DNA from: JALZAI01 sp038212215
GTDB lineage: Bacteria > Actinomycetota > Actinomycetes > Mycobacteriales > Jatrophihabitantaceae
DNA: 16,903 nucleotides
Direction: 5' to 3'
NCBI GenBank assembly: GCA_038212215.1
Contig: JBBQUT010000059.1
Coordinates: 1 to 16,903 of the forward strand
This document shows positions 1 through 6,956 of the stretch, one piece after another. The notes under the pieces are model-generated. The model searched no databases. It was not told the DNA's origin and was given only the letters and a program-made list of their open reading frames with translations. Both the position numbers and the translations under genes were made by a program. Positions within the stretch are counted from its first letter, which is position 1, and every line of letters begins with the position of its first letter.

Positions 1-1
1 G

Positions 2-151
2 GTATTCACCTGCGGCCCGCTACCGTTCATGCACCACGTCCAGGCAACCCTCATCAAGCGCGGCGTGCCGGCATCACGAATCCGCTACGAAGTATTCGGA
101 CCCGACCTCTGGGCCGCTCAAGTCGCGCCAGAGCCCGCAGCGTCCGACTGA
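2..151 (+). CDS. hmp: Flavohemoprotein / nitric oxide dioxygenase, C-terminal end (partial)
   Basis: This is the last 49 codons of a gene entering from the left edge. The frame reads VFTCGPLPFMHHVQ, then a helix, and ends in RIRYEVFGPDLW plus a short tail before TGA at 149-151. The CGPxPFM motif is the NAD-binding signature of the ferredoxin-reductase-like domain. The closing HYEVFGPDLW-type segment is characteristic of bacterial flavohemoglobins, which oxidise nitric oxide to nitrate with NADH. The globin and FAD domains lie outside the window, so a globin-less oxygenase reductase cannot be fully excluded. The Z-leader ORF of repeat copy A, on the opposite strand, would run into this 3' end. 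Confidence 0.75.
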   Translation, partial: VFTCGPLPFMHHVQATLIKRGVPASRIRYEVFGPDLWAAQVAPEPAASD

Positions 152-176
152 CGACGACGATCGCGGCGGTGGCAGG

Positions 177-500
177 ACGCGCTCCGCGCGGGAGCCAGCG
201 GATTTCTGCTCAAGCCATTAGCACCGGCTTGCCGCCGCGGAACCCCTTGACGTCTTCGGCCCTGGGGCGCCGGCGTCCCGCCGACGTCGACGAGCAACGT
301 CGTGGCGCTTACGGTGGGCGCGGTCATCGGCCAGCCTCGCGGTCTTCGGTTTCGGCGATGAGTGACTGCAGCGTGGCGATGTATTGCTCGCTCGACCCGG
401 TGACCAGGACGGTGCGCGCTGGGGCGAGGTCGGTGTCGCCGGGCGGGTCGAAACCCATGATCTTGCAGCGGCGGCCCACGATTTTCAGCACCACCTCGGC
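177..500 (-). repeat. Repeat copy A (left part): Z leader plus 3' end of Y
   Basis: This segment is closely similar to 12109-12444 and, from 302 rightwards, to 4145-4345. Read on the minus strand it holds the last ~58 codons of gene Y (motifs VVLKIVGRRC, IMGFDPPGDTDL, TVLVTGSSEQYIATLQ), ending in TGA at 324-326. That stop overlaps the ATG of the Z leader (MTAPTVSATTLLVDV) by four bases, which implies translational coupling in the ancestor. A hairpin GCTCC-gcgcg-GGAGC at 181-195 is also present in the 12109 copy. Homology to Y stops abruptly at 500, where EAL-domain coding sequence on the other strand begins. This is a gene remnant. Confidence 0.8.
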
Positions 501-1043
501 CTCAACCTGGCGGTGGCGGTGAACCTGTCCGTCGGCTCCTTGATCGACTCGGGTTTCCCGGATACGCTCGAACGCCTCTGCAGACGCCATCGTGTTCCAT
601 TGAGCGCGCTGGAGCTAGAGGTAACCGAGTCCGGAGTAATGGTCGATCCACAACAGGCCATCCGGGTCCTCGGGAACTTGGCTGCTAAGGGCTTCACCCT
701 GGCCATCGACGACTTCGGCACCGGCTTCTCCTCACTCGCCTACCTCCGCAACCTCCCCGTCTCCATAGTCAAGATCGACAAATCGTTCGTCCTGGACCTC
801 CCGCACAGCGACCCCGATGCGCGCATCGTTCGGGGCACCATCGAACTGGTACACGGGCTCGGCAAACGCGTGATCGCCGAGGGCGTGGAAACGCCCGAGG
901 CCCTGGCATTTCTCGCTCGAGTCGGATGCGATGCCGGCCAAGGCTACCTCTGGAGTCCAGCCCTGCCCGCCACCGACCTCGACCTGTGGCTTCAGCAACG
1001 CAACGTCCCAAACCCCCAAGATGGGCTCGCCATCCACGACTAA
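501..1043 (+). pseudogene. EAL-domain (cyclic-di-GMP phosphodiesterase-type) fragment lacking its N-terminus
   Basis: The frame encodes the back two thirds of an EAL domain: VAVNLSVGSL, then LELEVTES, the metal-site motif DDFGTG, KIDKSFV, VIAEGVE and GYLWSPALP, ending at TAA 1041-1043. In the family these residues bind Mg2+ and cyclic-di-GMP. The first ~70 residues, including the E-x-L signature glutamate, are missing. Upstream of 501 the sequence becomes the antisense of repeat gene Y. The frame stays open leftwards to a TTG at 384, but that part is translated repeat antisense and has no ribosome site. I infer a dead fragment inserted into, or recombined with, a Y copy. Any chimeric product would lack a catalytic ligand. 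Confidence 0.8.
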
Positions 1044-1098
1044 CGTTATACAGATCGCCATCACGCCGATACGCGGCAGATCGTTGCCACCAGGCACA

Positions 1099-1277
1099 CG
1101 CGACGCTGGCCTGCGGCCTGCTCGACGGCGAGCCGAGCCGGAGCTGATGCGCGATGCAGGCGCGGTCCGGCGCGTGCACCTCGACGTCGACGGCGCGGCA
1201 CTGGGCCGGCCGTAGGTGCATCGGCTCAGCCGTGCGGACTGCAGCGCTACCCATGCATCTAATTTCGCGCGCGCGTC
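1099..1277 (-). pseudogene. 5' remnant of a Y gene (copy A, right part)
   Basis: On the minus strand, translation from ATG at 1252-1254 gives MGS, an insertion of about 20 codons, then EVHAPDRACIAHQLRLG. The intact Y at 12282-12707 starts MGSEVHAQDRAYTAHQLQLG. The upstream bases, TCTAATTTCGCGCGCGCGTC on the plus strand, match the X-Y junction at 12711-12731. After the matching codons about 100 bp of Y are missing. A short block around CGACGCTGGCCT (1102-1113, matching 12529-12540) marks the middle of Y. Together with 324-500 this is one Y gene split by the EAL fragment. It cannot make a normal product. Confidence 0.7.
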
Positions 1278-1419
1278 CCGGCAGTTGATCTGGTCACGCC
1301 GACCACGCGCCGGTGCTCTGTCAGCACGTCTCGGACGTGCGGCACGGGAGTGAAATAAGAGGTGGCCGAACGGGGAAGTACCTTGTTGTCACCTGTCACA
1401 ACCGCCCTGAGGATGAGCC

Positions 1420-1758
1420 ATGAACTTCGATCAGCTTGTACAGAAGGCTAAGACGATCGTGAATGACCCGGCCAACCGCGCCAAGGCGCAGAGTGCCTTG
1501 GATAAGGCGCAGAGCGGCATCGGCAAGGCAGCCAGCAAGGCGCAGCAAAAGGCGAACGACCCGGCGACGCGCGCCAAGATCAACCAAGCTGTCGGTAGTG
1601 CAAAATCGAAGCTCGGCAAAAAGCCGGGGCCCGCGACGTCGCCCGCTACTGCGCCCAGCTCGTTCAACGATGTGCCGCCCATGCCGCCGCCTACTACGCT
1701 GCCGATGACGCCGCCGCCAACTGAACCGCCGGGGATCGTGACACCGCCGATCGTCTAG
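1420..1758 (+). CDS. Small Ala/Lys-rich protein with duplicated 23-residue unit and Pro-rich tail
   Basis: The 112-residue protein starts at ATG 1420 with a purine-rich site (TGAGGATG) just upstream. It has no signal peptide or membrane helix. Residues 1-68 are helical and Lys/Ala-rich and contain a duplicated unit: NDPANRAKAQSALDKAQSG at 15-33 and NDPATRAKINQAVGSAKSK at 46-64. Residues 69-112 form a proline-rich, probably disordered tail. It loosely resembles small actinobacterial stress-type or 'antitoxin-like' helical proteins, but I do not recognise the family and assign no function. The gene lies between a Y remnant (left) and an X remnant (right) that are adjacent in the intact module, so it seems to have been inserted there. 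Its frame is intact. Confidence 0.75.
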   Translation: MNFDQLVQKAKTIVNDPANRAKAQSALDKAQSGIGKAASKAQQKANDPATRAKINQAVGSAKSKLGKKPGPATSPATAPSSFNDVPPMPPPTTLPMTPPPTEPPGIVTPPIV

Positions 1759-1817
1759 TTGTCATTGCCCAGAGAGGATTCGGCTAATGGCCAGCGTCGT
1801 ACGCTGCCGCGGGCCGT

Positions 1818-1884
1818 CGCGGGGCGGTGGCTGCTGCCGGTCCTGGCACGCGCACTGCAATGCGGCGGAGATGCGCTTCGTCTG
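1818..1884 (-). pseudogene. Short remnant of X gene 3' region
   Basis: Minus-strand translation gives ISAALQCACQDRQQPPP, matching ISTALQCGYRDRQHNLAP near the C-terminus of the X protein at 12712-13116. The DNA also aligns: CTGCTGCCGGTCCTGGCACG here versus GTGCTGCCGATCCCGGTACC at 12776. Only this short block is recognisable, and flanking sequence in either direction does not continue as X. In the intact module this piece lies less than 130 bp from the start of Y. Here about 540 bp, including the 112-residue gene, separates it from the Y remnant. The assignment rests on a short match. Confidence 0.5.
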
Positions 1885-1990
1885 CGCAGAAACCCTGGGC
1901 AGTCGACAATGACCGTCCGCGAGTCGGTTCGGCTCGTGCCGACTATGGACCAGCCGCCGCCATGGCTGTCCGCTGGGAGCGTTGCAGGGC

Positions 1991-2227
1991 CTACTTGCTC
2001 GGCTGCGGGACCTTACAGTGCACCTTCGGGTTGGCACCGATGTAGTTGAGCGGACCGGCGATGATCGTCACTGCAATGGTCGCGAAGGACGCGCAATTGG
2101 CGCTCGCCGAGCTGTAGTAGTTGCGCTGCCCCGCGGCGATCGCGCCGATGACCAGCCACACCACCAGCAAGATGGCCACAATACGGGGCAAGCCACTCCT
2201 GCGACGGCGACCGGACCCCAGCGTCAT
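1991..2227 (-). CDS. Small single-pass membrane protein, hypothetical
   Basis: This encodes a 78-residue protein. Residues 1-13 are basic (RRRRSG). They are followed by one hydrophobic segment, LPRIVAILLVVWLVIGAIAAG, about residues 13-33, then a short domain with two cysteines (NCASFATIAVT and PKVHCKVPQ) that ends near the conserved-looking block AGPLNYIGANPK. The layout (positive N-terminus, one membrane span, two-Cys tail outside) suggests an inner-membrane protein with an external disulfide. It resembles small hypothetical proteins common in mycobacteria, from memory only. The start is uncertain because no strong ribosome site precedes the ATG. The gene stands alone. Confidence 0.7.
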   Translation of the reverse strand: MTLGSGRRRRSGLPRIVAILLVVWLVIGAIAAGQRNYYSSASANCASFATIAVTIIAGPLNYIGANPKVHCKVPQPSK

Positions 2228-2602
2228 AACGCTGGTCTACCCCCTACCCACCCATGTCAACCAGTGCCACGGAAAGCCCGGCGCGAATTCGGCTGGTTCG
2301 CCCGATTCCGTAGCTCTGAAAAAATCCTCTCTCTGGATACTTGATCTCCTGTCCCCGCTAGCCTTGTGCCGGCTGTCCCAAAAGTCGAGGGCGTCGCGCC
2401 GGTCGGACGTACGCTTTCGCGGCACCGTACCCACGACCATGTCGGCTGACCAAGCGACGGGCACCGGTGTCACCCGATCCGTCCACCACACGCAGCTAGG
2501 TACGGATCGATGTGCGCGTCGAACCACACGATCGCGCGGGCGCGAGATCGGCGGCTCGGGGCGCGCGCTGCGCGATATAGTCGCGCTTCTGCGACAGAAC
2601 GC
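2228..2602. other. Gene-free stretch of about 375 bp
   Basis: Open frames exist on both strands, but they have no recognisable motif, no ribosome site and poor codon character. An AT-richer patch near 2316-2350 (GAAAAAATCCTCTCTCTGGA) could hold the promoter for the minus-strand gene ending at 1991. An imperfect inverted repeat, GATCGCGCgggCGCGAGATC, lies around 2530-2549. Nothing else is identifiable. Confidence 0.4.
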
Positions 2603-3880
2603 TCAGCCGGTGGGCGGGTTCGGGCTGATCGCGACGATGGCGATGTCGTCGCGGGGGGTGTCGGCGACGGCGCCGTGCAACTTGGCCACGATTTGGGTGG
2701 GCGTCATGGCCTGGCAGGTGGCGAGGAGCCGGCGTAACCCGTCCTCCTCGAGCCGGTGTGGCTGGCCGGAGTCGGTCAGTCCGTCGGTGTAGAGGACCAG
2801 GGTGTCACCGGTGACGAGCTCGATGGTGGTGTCGTTGGTCTGGATGTCGGGCAGTACTCCGAGGAGCTGTCCGGGTCGTCCGACCGAGCGGACCTCGCCG
2901 TTGGCACGCAGCAGCAGCGGCAGCGGATGGCCCGCGACGGCGAGATGAACGACCGCGCGGTCGGGATGGGGCTCGATTCGGGTCATGGTGGCGGTGATGA
3001 AGCGCCGTTGGGTGTCGTCGTCCCGGGTCAAGGCGTGGTTGGTGTAGCGCAGCACGTCACTGGGCGAGTAGTGCTGGATCGCGTTCGCCCGGATGCTGTA
3101 GCGGGCAGAGCTTGTCCGAGCCGCGGCTGCAGGGCCGGTTCCGCACACATCGCCGATCGCGATGCCCCATGCCCGGTCATCGATGGGGAAGGTGTCGTAG
3201 AAGTCGCCGCCGACTTGATAGCGGTTGAGGGGCTCGTAGATCGCGGCGAGTTGCAGGTGTGGGATGTCGGGTAACCGGGGTGGCAGCAGACTCGACTGCA
3301 GCGCCTCCGCAAGATGCTCGACCTCGTCCAGGCGCTGCTGCGCAGCGGCGAGGGCAGAACGCGCGCTGAGCCGAAGTTCCAACTCATCCATGACGAGAGC
3401 TGCGAGGTCGGTCAGGATCGCGGTCTGCCGGTCGGTGATGAGACGAGGGGCCAGATCAATCGCGCACAAGGTGCCCAGATTGTGCCCGTCGTGGGTGGTC
3501 AACGGGGCACCGGCGTAAAAGCGCAGACCGAAGTCGCCGGCCACCAACGGGTTGCTGAGGGTGCGCGGGTCATGCGCGGCGTCGGTGACCAGCCACGGCT
3601 CCGAGCCGAGAATGGCCGAGGCGCACAAGCCGGGATCGCGGCCGATCTCGCTGACCTCGATTCCGTGATGAGACTTGAACCAGATCCGGTCGGTGTCCAC
3701 CACGCTCACGATCGCGATCGGAACATCGAGCAGACGCGCCGCCAACGCCGCGATCCGGTCAAAGGCGCCATCGGGAGGCGTGTCCAGTATGTCGTAGCGG
3801 CGCACGGCGACCATCCGGTGCTGCTCCCGGACCGCTTGGTCCCCGGCATCCGGGGAGCTCTGCGTTATCGGCTCCGCCAC
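2603..3880 (-). CDS. GAF-domain SpoIIE/RsbU-type PP2C phosphatase
   Basis: The 425-residue protein starts at GTG 3878-3880. Residues ~28-175 form a GAF domain (RYDILDTPPDGAFDRIAA ... FYAGAPLTTHDGHNLGTLCA), followed by a short coiled linker (SALAAAQQRLDEVEHLAEAL). Residues ~200-422 are a SpoIIE-type PP2C domain. All the metal-binding aspartate motifs are present: VGGDFYD, GDVCGTGP, LYTDGLTD and DDIAIVAI. Such enzymes dephosphorylate anti-sigma-factor antagonists (partner switching), with the GAF domain sensing a ligand, redox or light signal. No anti-sigma kinase or STAS antagonist is encoded nearby, so the target is elsewhere or unknown. The protein is soluble with no membrane segment. Family assignment is firm; substrate and signal are inference. 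Confidence 0.92.
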   Translation of the reverse strand: MAEPITQSSPDAGDQAVREQHRMVAVRRYDILDTPPDGAFDRIAALAARLLDVPIAIVSVVDTDRIWFKSHHGIEVSEIGRDPGLCASAILGSEPWLVTDAAHDPRTLSNPLVAGDFGLRFYAGAPLTTHDGHNLGTLCAIDLAPRLITDRQTAILTDLAALVMDELELRLSARSALAAAQQRLDEVEHLAEALQSSLLPPRLPDIPHLQLAAIYEPLNRYQVGGDFYDTFPIDDRAWGIAIGDVCGTGPAAAARTSSARYSIRANAIQHYSPSDVLRYTNHALTRDDDTQRRFITATMTRIEPHPDRAVVHLAVAGHPLPLLLRANGEVRSVGRPGQLLGVLPDIQTNDTTIELVTGDTLVLYTDGLTDSGQPHRLEEDGLRRLLATCQAMTPTQIVAKLHGAVADTPRDDIAIVAISPNPPTG

Positions 3881-4034
3881 AGCTGCAGCCTACTTCGCGC
3901 AATCGCCATCGCACTGTGCGCAACTGACTCAGGACGGGCAGAAGGGCAGGGCCCTGCAGTTGATCTGAGCGTGAGCTGAGTCGTATCAGTCTTGATCGTA
4001 TGGCTCGCGGCAGCCCGCGGTTGGGATGTCGCGC

Positions 4035-4045
4035 GACCAAACACG
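4035..4045. repeat. 11-bp direct repeat, left copy (flanks repeat copy B)
   Basis: GACCAAACACG occurs here and again at 4383-4393. Homology to the intact module at 12014 begins immediately to the right of this copy. The arrangement looks like a target-site duplication or a short-homology recombination footprint. Confidence 0.6.
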
Positions 4046-4382
4046 GTTCGGCGCAGCGGCCGGCCGGACAAGGTAGCAGTCGATGCGCACAGTGCTCGGT
4101 GCAATCACAGTGGTGAACCCGACGTCCCGATGACATCAGCGTGCCGGCGCTGACGGTGGGCGCGGTCATCGGCCAGCCTCGCGGTCTTCGGTTTCGGCGA
4201 TGAGCGACTGCAGCGTGGCAACGTACTGCTCGCTCGACCCGGTGACCAGGACGGTGCGCGGCGGGGTGAGGTCGGTGTCGCCGGGCGGGTCGAAACCCAT
4301 GATCGTGCAGCGGCGGCCCACGATTTTCAGCACCACCTCGGCGGCGTGGTAATCGCCGGCCAACGTCAGATCCCAGAGTCGT
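4046..4382 (-). repeat. Repeat copy B: Z gene (deleted) plus 3' end of Y
   Basis: This 337-bp segment matches the intact module at about 12014-12478 with an internal gap (C positions ~12092-12215 are absent). On the minus strand it encodes the last ~70 codons of Y (LWDLTLAGDYHAAEVV ... IATLQ-type end, TGA at 4166-4168). These overlap ATG of a Z ORF beginning MTAPTVSAGTL. A frameshifted Z tail follows, VIAPSTVRIDCYLVRPAAA, matching VIAPGTVRTDFYLVRPAAA of the intact Z. Homology ends at both sides next to the direct repeat GACCAAACACG. It is a remnant or a non-autonomous moved segment, not a working gene. Confidence 0.75.
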
Positions 4383-4393
4383 GACCAAACACG
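4383..4393. repeat. 11-bp direct repeat, right copy (flanks repeat copy B)
   Basis: This is an exact second copy of GACCAAACACG, 348 bp downstream of the first. Homology with the intact Y gene ends a few bases before it, at about 4377. Confidence 0.6.
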
Positions 4394-4549
4394 AAGCGCG
4401 ACGGCAGGCGCCACCCGGATGAGTGCGTCCGTGGCTGTCGCTTGCGGCACTCCCTCTGGTGGTCACCCGTGCCCACGCCGGGTCTCCGAGCTTCGCCCAG
4501 TTCGGCGGGTCCTCCCCCCAACGTGAGCCGGGCACGATCGAACGGCCGG

Positions 4550-5079
4550 TCACCCGTCGATCCAGGCACGCACTGTGGCGCGGTCGACCCCATGGTCCTT
4601 GTAGGACGGAGCGGCCATCACCCGTTCGAGGTCGCTGCGCAGGTAGAGGAACATGGTCGGGGCTCAGGCGCTTCGTCGCGGGAAGCAGCCCCGCTCGGCG
4701 CCACTGTCCGAGCGTGCTCCTGGCGATCCCGCCGGCCAGCCTGCGCGCCTCGCCGGCGTAGAGACAGTCCCGCTGCTCGACCGGCACCTTCTGCAACGGG
4801 ACCGGTCGCTCGATCCTCGGCGGAGCGGCCATGTCCAGCCCGCTCCACTGTGTGCTGGTGCGCCGCCGGTCGACACGGTTCTGCACTGCCCCCACGGCTG
4901 ATGCCGAGGACCGGCCCCAGCTCGGCTGCGCTCCACCCGACATCGCGCGCAGCGGCCAGCAGTGCAGCGGTGCCCTGGCGCGCGCGGGTGAGCTGATCCC
5001 ACGAGCCCGCAGCCAGCTCCACAGCGTGGACGAGGCGCAGCGCCTGGGCCAGTTCGCCGGGCAACTCACGCGGAGGCAC
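4550..5079 (-). pseudogene. Helix-turn-helix DNA-binding protein with two frameshifts
   Basis: The gene starts at GTG 5077-5079, with GGGAG near 5095, and must be read in three frames. Frame 1 gives PPRELPGELAQALRLV and a first helix-turn-helix (DVGWSAAELGPVLGISRG). Near 4900 it shifts to a second frame, AVQNRVDRRRTSTQWSG, then EARRLAGGIARSTLGQWRRA and GLLPATKRLSPDHVPL, a MerR/excisionase-like second helix-turn-helix. Near 4655 it shifts again to LYLRSDLERVMAAPSYKD and DRATVRAWIDG, stop TGA 4550-4552. Reassembled it is about 176 residues with two DNA-binding motifs. Sequencing error could mimic this, but two shifts beside other gene fragments favour decay. Exact family unknown. Confidence 0.6.
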
Positions 5080-5088
5080 GGGTACGGC

Positions 5089-5319
5089 CTACTCCCATCG
5101 CGCCAGTACCCGACGTGCTGGACCGCCAGTCGGCGGCCTCGACGGCCAAGTCCCGGCCCTGTCGGCGAGACGCCACGGGATCGGCCCGGGCATCAGACTC
5201 GGCGGGTCGACCGTGACGACGTACTCCGTTCCCGGGTCCAGCAACCGCTGCCGCTGCGATGGACGCAACAGATCGGCCGAGCGTTGTCGGCCGAGTTCGT
5301 CGATGACCCGTCGCGGCGG
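5089..5319 (-). pseudogene. Headless hypothetical ORF upstream of the helix-turn-helix gene
   Basis: An open frame without any plausible ATG or GTG start runs from just after an in-frame stop (5320-5322) to TAG at 5089-5091. It reads RRVIDELGRQRSADLL, RLLDPGTEYVVTVDPPS and LMPGPIPWRLADRAGTW, ending RRVLARWE. The composition looks like real protein (balanced residues, hydrophobic strand VVTV) and its stop lies 10 bp ahead of the GTG start of the helix-turn-helix gene, as expected for operon partners. I take it as the 3' part of a gene whose 5' end was lost. The family is not recognised. Confidence 0.4.
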
Positions 5320-5442
5320 CTAGGCACCCCTCAGATCGACAGCAACAGCCACCGCCGCGGGGCGCGCCGGTGACCGCGAAACTTTCGTGAAGATGGGTAA
5401 TGAGTTTGAAGCCCACCTCTCACGTCGCTAGGAGAAATTTTA

Positions 5443-5991
5443 ATGGCTCGTAACACTGTGTCCCGGTCGCTGCACGACGTCGGTCTCGCGGCGTGGTTCG
5501 GGGGCACCCTCGCGAACGCGGTAGCGCTCAACGCTGCCGCGGGGGAGGCCACCAGGCCCAGCGATAGCGGCGCCGTGGTCAACACCGGGTGGGACCGGTG
5601 GACGCCGGTGAACGCCGCAGCGATCGGCGTGCATCTGCTCGGCAGCGTAGGTCAGCTCGCTGGCAACGCCGATCGCGTGCGGGCACAGCAGGGTGTGGCA
5701 ACGATGGTGGTGGTGAAGACAGGGTTGACCGCCGCCGCGCTTGGTGTGACGGCGTGGTCTCGGGTACTGGGTAAGAGGGTGTCGGCTGCGCAGCGGGTGC
5801 CGGTGGCTGATGGCACCTCCCCGACACCGGAGACCCCACAGGACGCCGCGGCGGCGCAGAAGCAGCTCGCGGTGTTGCAGTGGGCGGTGCCGGCGTTGAC
5901 CGGGGCGCTGGTAGCGGTGTCCGCGTTCGCCGGCGAACAGCAGCGCCCAGCAAGCGTGCTGGCCGGGCTGAAATCCCGGCTGCAGCCCTGA
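5443..5991 (+). CDS. Hypothetical membrane protein, four predicted helices
   Basis: The 182-residue protein starts at ATG 5443 with a clear AGGAG site at 5430-5434. Hydrophobic segments at residues ~12-33 (VGLAAWFGGTLANAVALN), ~57-75 (NAAAIGVHLLGSVGQLAG), ~85-106 (VATMVVVKTGLTAAALG) and ~145-164 (LQWAVPALTGALVAVSA) suggest a four-helix inner-membrane protein. A hydrophilic loop rich in Pro/Thr/Ala lies at 115-140. No catalytic motif is visible. A GGGTAA hexamer at 5395-5400 resembles a sigma-F/B-type -10 box, but no convincing -35 element is spaced correctly. The gene stands alone. I believe it belongs to a conserved actinobacterial family of unknown function, from memory. Confidence 0.82.
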   Translation: MARNTVSRSLHDVGLAAWFGGTLANAVALNAAAGEATRPSDSGAVVNTGWDRWTPVNAAAIGVHLLGSVGQLAGNADRVRAQQGVATMVVVKTGLTAAALGVTAWSRVLGKRVSAAQRVPVADGTSPTPETPQDAAAAQKQLAVLQWAVPALTGALVAVSAFAGEQQRPASVLAGLKSRLQP

Positions 5992-6075
5992 CGGGCAACC
6001 ACCGACACAACTCTGGGCCCGCGCGCGCAGCACACCCAATTCCTGACACGGCGCACCGGTGACCCGGGTGCCGGG

Positions 6076-6225
6076 TCAGTTTGGGGCCCCGTCCCAACGC
6101 AGATACAGCATGCTCGCGTCGTCGCGGAGGTGGTTGGCGGCGTGCTCGACGGTGGTGCCAACTCCACCATCAGATGCGGCAGACAGCTCGACAGTCGGCA
6201 ACGGGCGGTTCAGGTCGCTCGTCAC
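6076..6225 (-). pseudogene. 49-codon ORF resembling the C-terminal end of a PP2C/SpoIIE phosphatase
   Basis: The frame runs from GTG 6223-6225 to TGA 6076-6078 and lies 14 bp downstream of the DUF1345 gene on the same strand. The product ends HAANHLRDDASMLYLRWDG. A DDAS/T motif followed by a hydrophobic strand and an R-W ending is how many SpoIIE-type phosphatases finish. The other metal motifs are absent, so this is either a gene remnant or an unrelated small ORF. The phosphatase at 2603-3880 ends differently (DDIAIVAIS), so this is not a copy of it. Confidence 0.35.
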
Positions 6226-6239
6226 CGCCGGCCGGCGGC

Positions 6240-6956
6240 TCAGCCGCCGCTGCCGCTGCTGGTCGATAGGCCGGCGATGAGGTTGATGGTAGCGGCGAGG
6301 ATGACGGCGCCGAAGAGATAGGCCAGGAGCGCCTGCCGCAGCGCTGTGGCGCGGATGGATGGCGTCTGCAGGTCGGTGTCCGATACCTGAAATGTCATGC
6401 CGATAGTGAAGGCGAGGTAGGCGAAGTCGAGATAGCGCGGCGCGGCGTCCTGGTTGAAGTCCACGCCGCCGTCCTTGCCGGTGTAGTACAGCTTGGCGTA
6501 GCGCAGCGTGAACAGCGTGTGCACAGCGAACCAGGACAGGGCGACACTGCCGACTCCCACTGCGGCAAGGACGTCCTGCGATGCCCCATTGGCGGAGGTC
6601 GCCCCGATGAGCACGACGCCGACCGCGGCCAGGCTCGCCACAGCAGCGGTGAGCACGATCAGGTCGGTGGCGGCGGTACCCGGATCTTCGCGAGTGGCGT
6701 GCGCCGCCGTCTGGGCCGACGACATCGGGGCTATCACGGCCGACCAGACCCAGCTGATGAAGATCGCGGCCGCAACGTCCCACCCGACCAGCGGCGCGTA
6801 GCGCCACCCGCCCAACAGCCCGGCAACAACAGCGGCGCCGAGCCCGAACATGATCATCACGCCCACCCGAGCCCGCGAACTCGTCCACCCCCAGAACCGG
6901 TTCCCGACCGGCGCCGCCGCGCCGCCAGCTCTGCTGTTCCCGCTTGTGGACCGCAT
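6240..6956 (-). CDS. DUF1345 family membrane protein
   Basis: From ATG 6954-6956 this encodes 238 residues, the usual size for the family. The open frame extends to ATG 7088, but the extra 44 residues (Cys/Arg-rich, no ribosome site) look untranslated. At least six hydrophobic segments follow: VMIMFGLGAAVVAGLLGG, GWDVAAAIFISWVWSAVI, LIVLTAAVASLAAVGVVL, VGSVALSWFAVHTLFTL, YLDFAYLAFTIGMTFQV and LLAYLFGAVILAATINL. The pair HTLFTLRYAKLYY and DFAYLAFTIGMTFQVSD is diagnostic of DUF1345 inner-membrane proteins, whose function is not established. No operon partner is evident. Family call firm, start uncertain. Confidence 0.88.
   Translation of the reverse strand: MRSTSGNSRAGGAAAPVGNRFWGWTSSRARVGVMIMFGLGAAVVAGLLGGWRYAPLVGWDVAAAIFISWVWSAVIAPMSSAQTAAHATREDPGTAATDLIVLTAAVASLAAVGVVLIGATSANGASQDVLAAVGVGSVALSWFAVHTLFTLRYAKLYYTGKDGGVDFNQDAAPRYLDFAYLAFTIGMTFQVSDTDLQTPSIRATALRQALLAYLFGAVILAATINLIAGLSTSSGSGG

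Noticed and set aside
384..500. N-terminal part of the EAL-fusion frame as a genuine protein domain
   Set aside because: It is the antisense reading of the repeated Y gene and starts at a TTG without a ribosome site.
177..500. Copies A-C as an insertion sequence
   Set aside because: No transposase motif, no terminal inverted repeats and inconsistent boundaries. Only copy B has flanking direct repeats.
2121..2792. 223-codon plus-strand frame
   Set aside because: Its second half is antisense to the phosphatase 3' end and the first half shows no protein-like conservation.
3759..5069. Long minus-strand open frame of 436 codons
   Set aside because: It overlaps the GAF phosphatase start, repeat copy B and the helix-turn-helix gene in mixed frames. 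Only the section around 4650-4900 is protein-like, and that part is included in the frameshifted gene.
5395..5400. GGGTAA as a sigma-F promoter for the 182-residue membrane protein
   Set aside because: No GTTT/GGTT-type -35 element occurs 15-17 bp upstream, so it is noted in the gene entry but not called.
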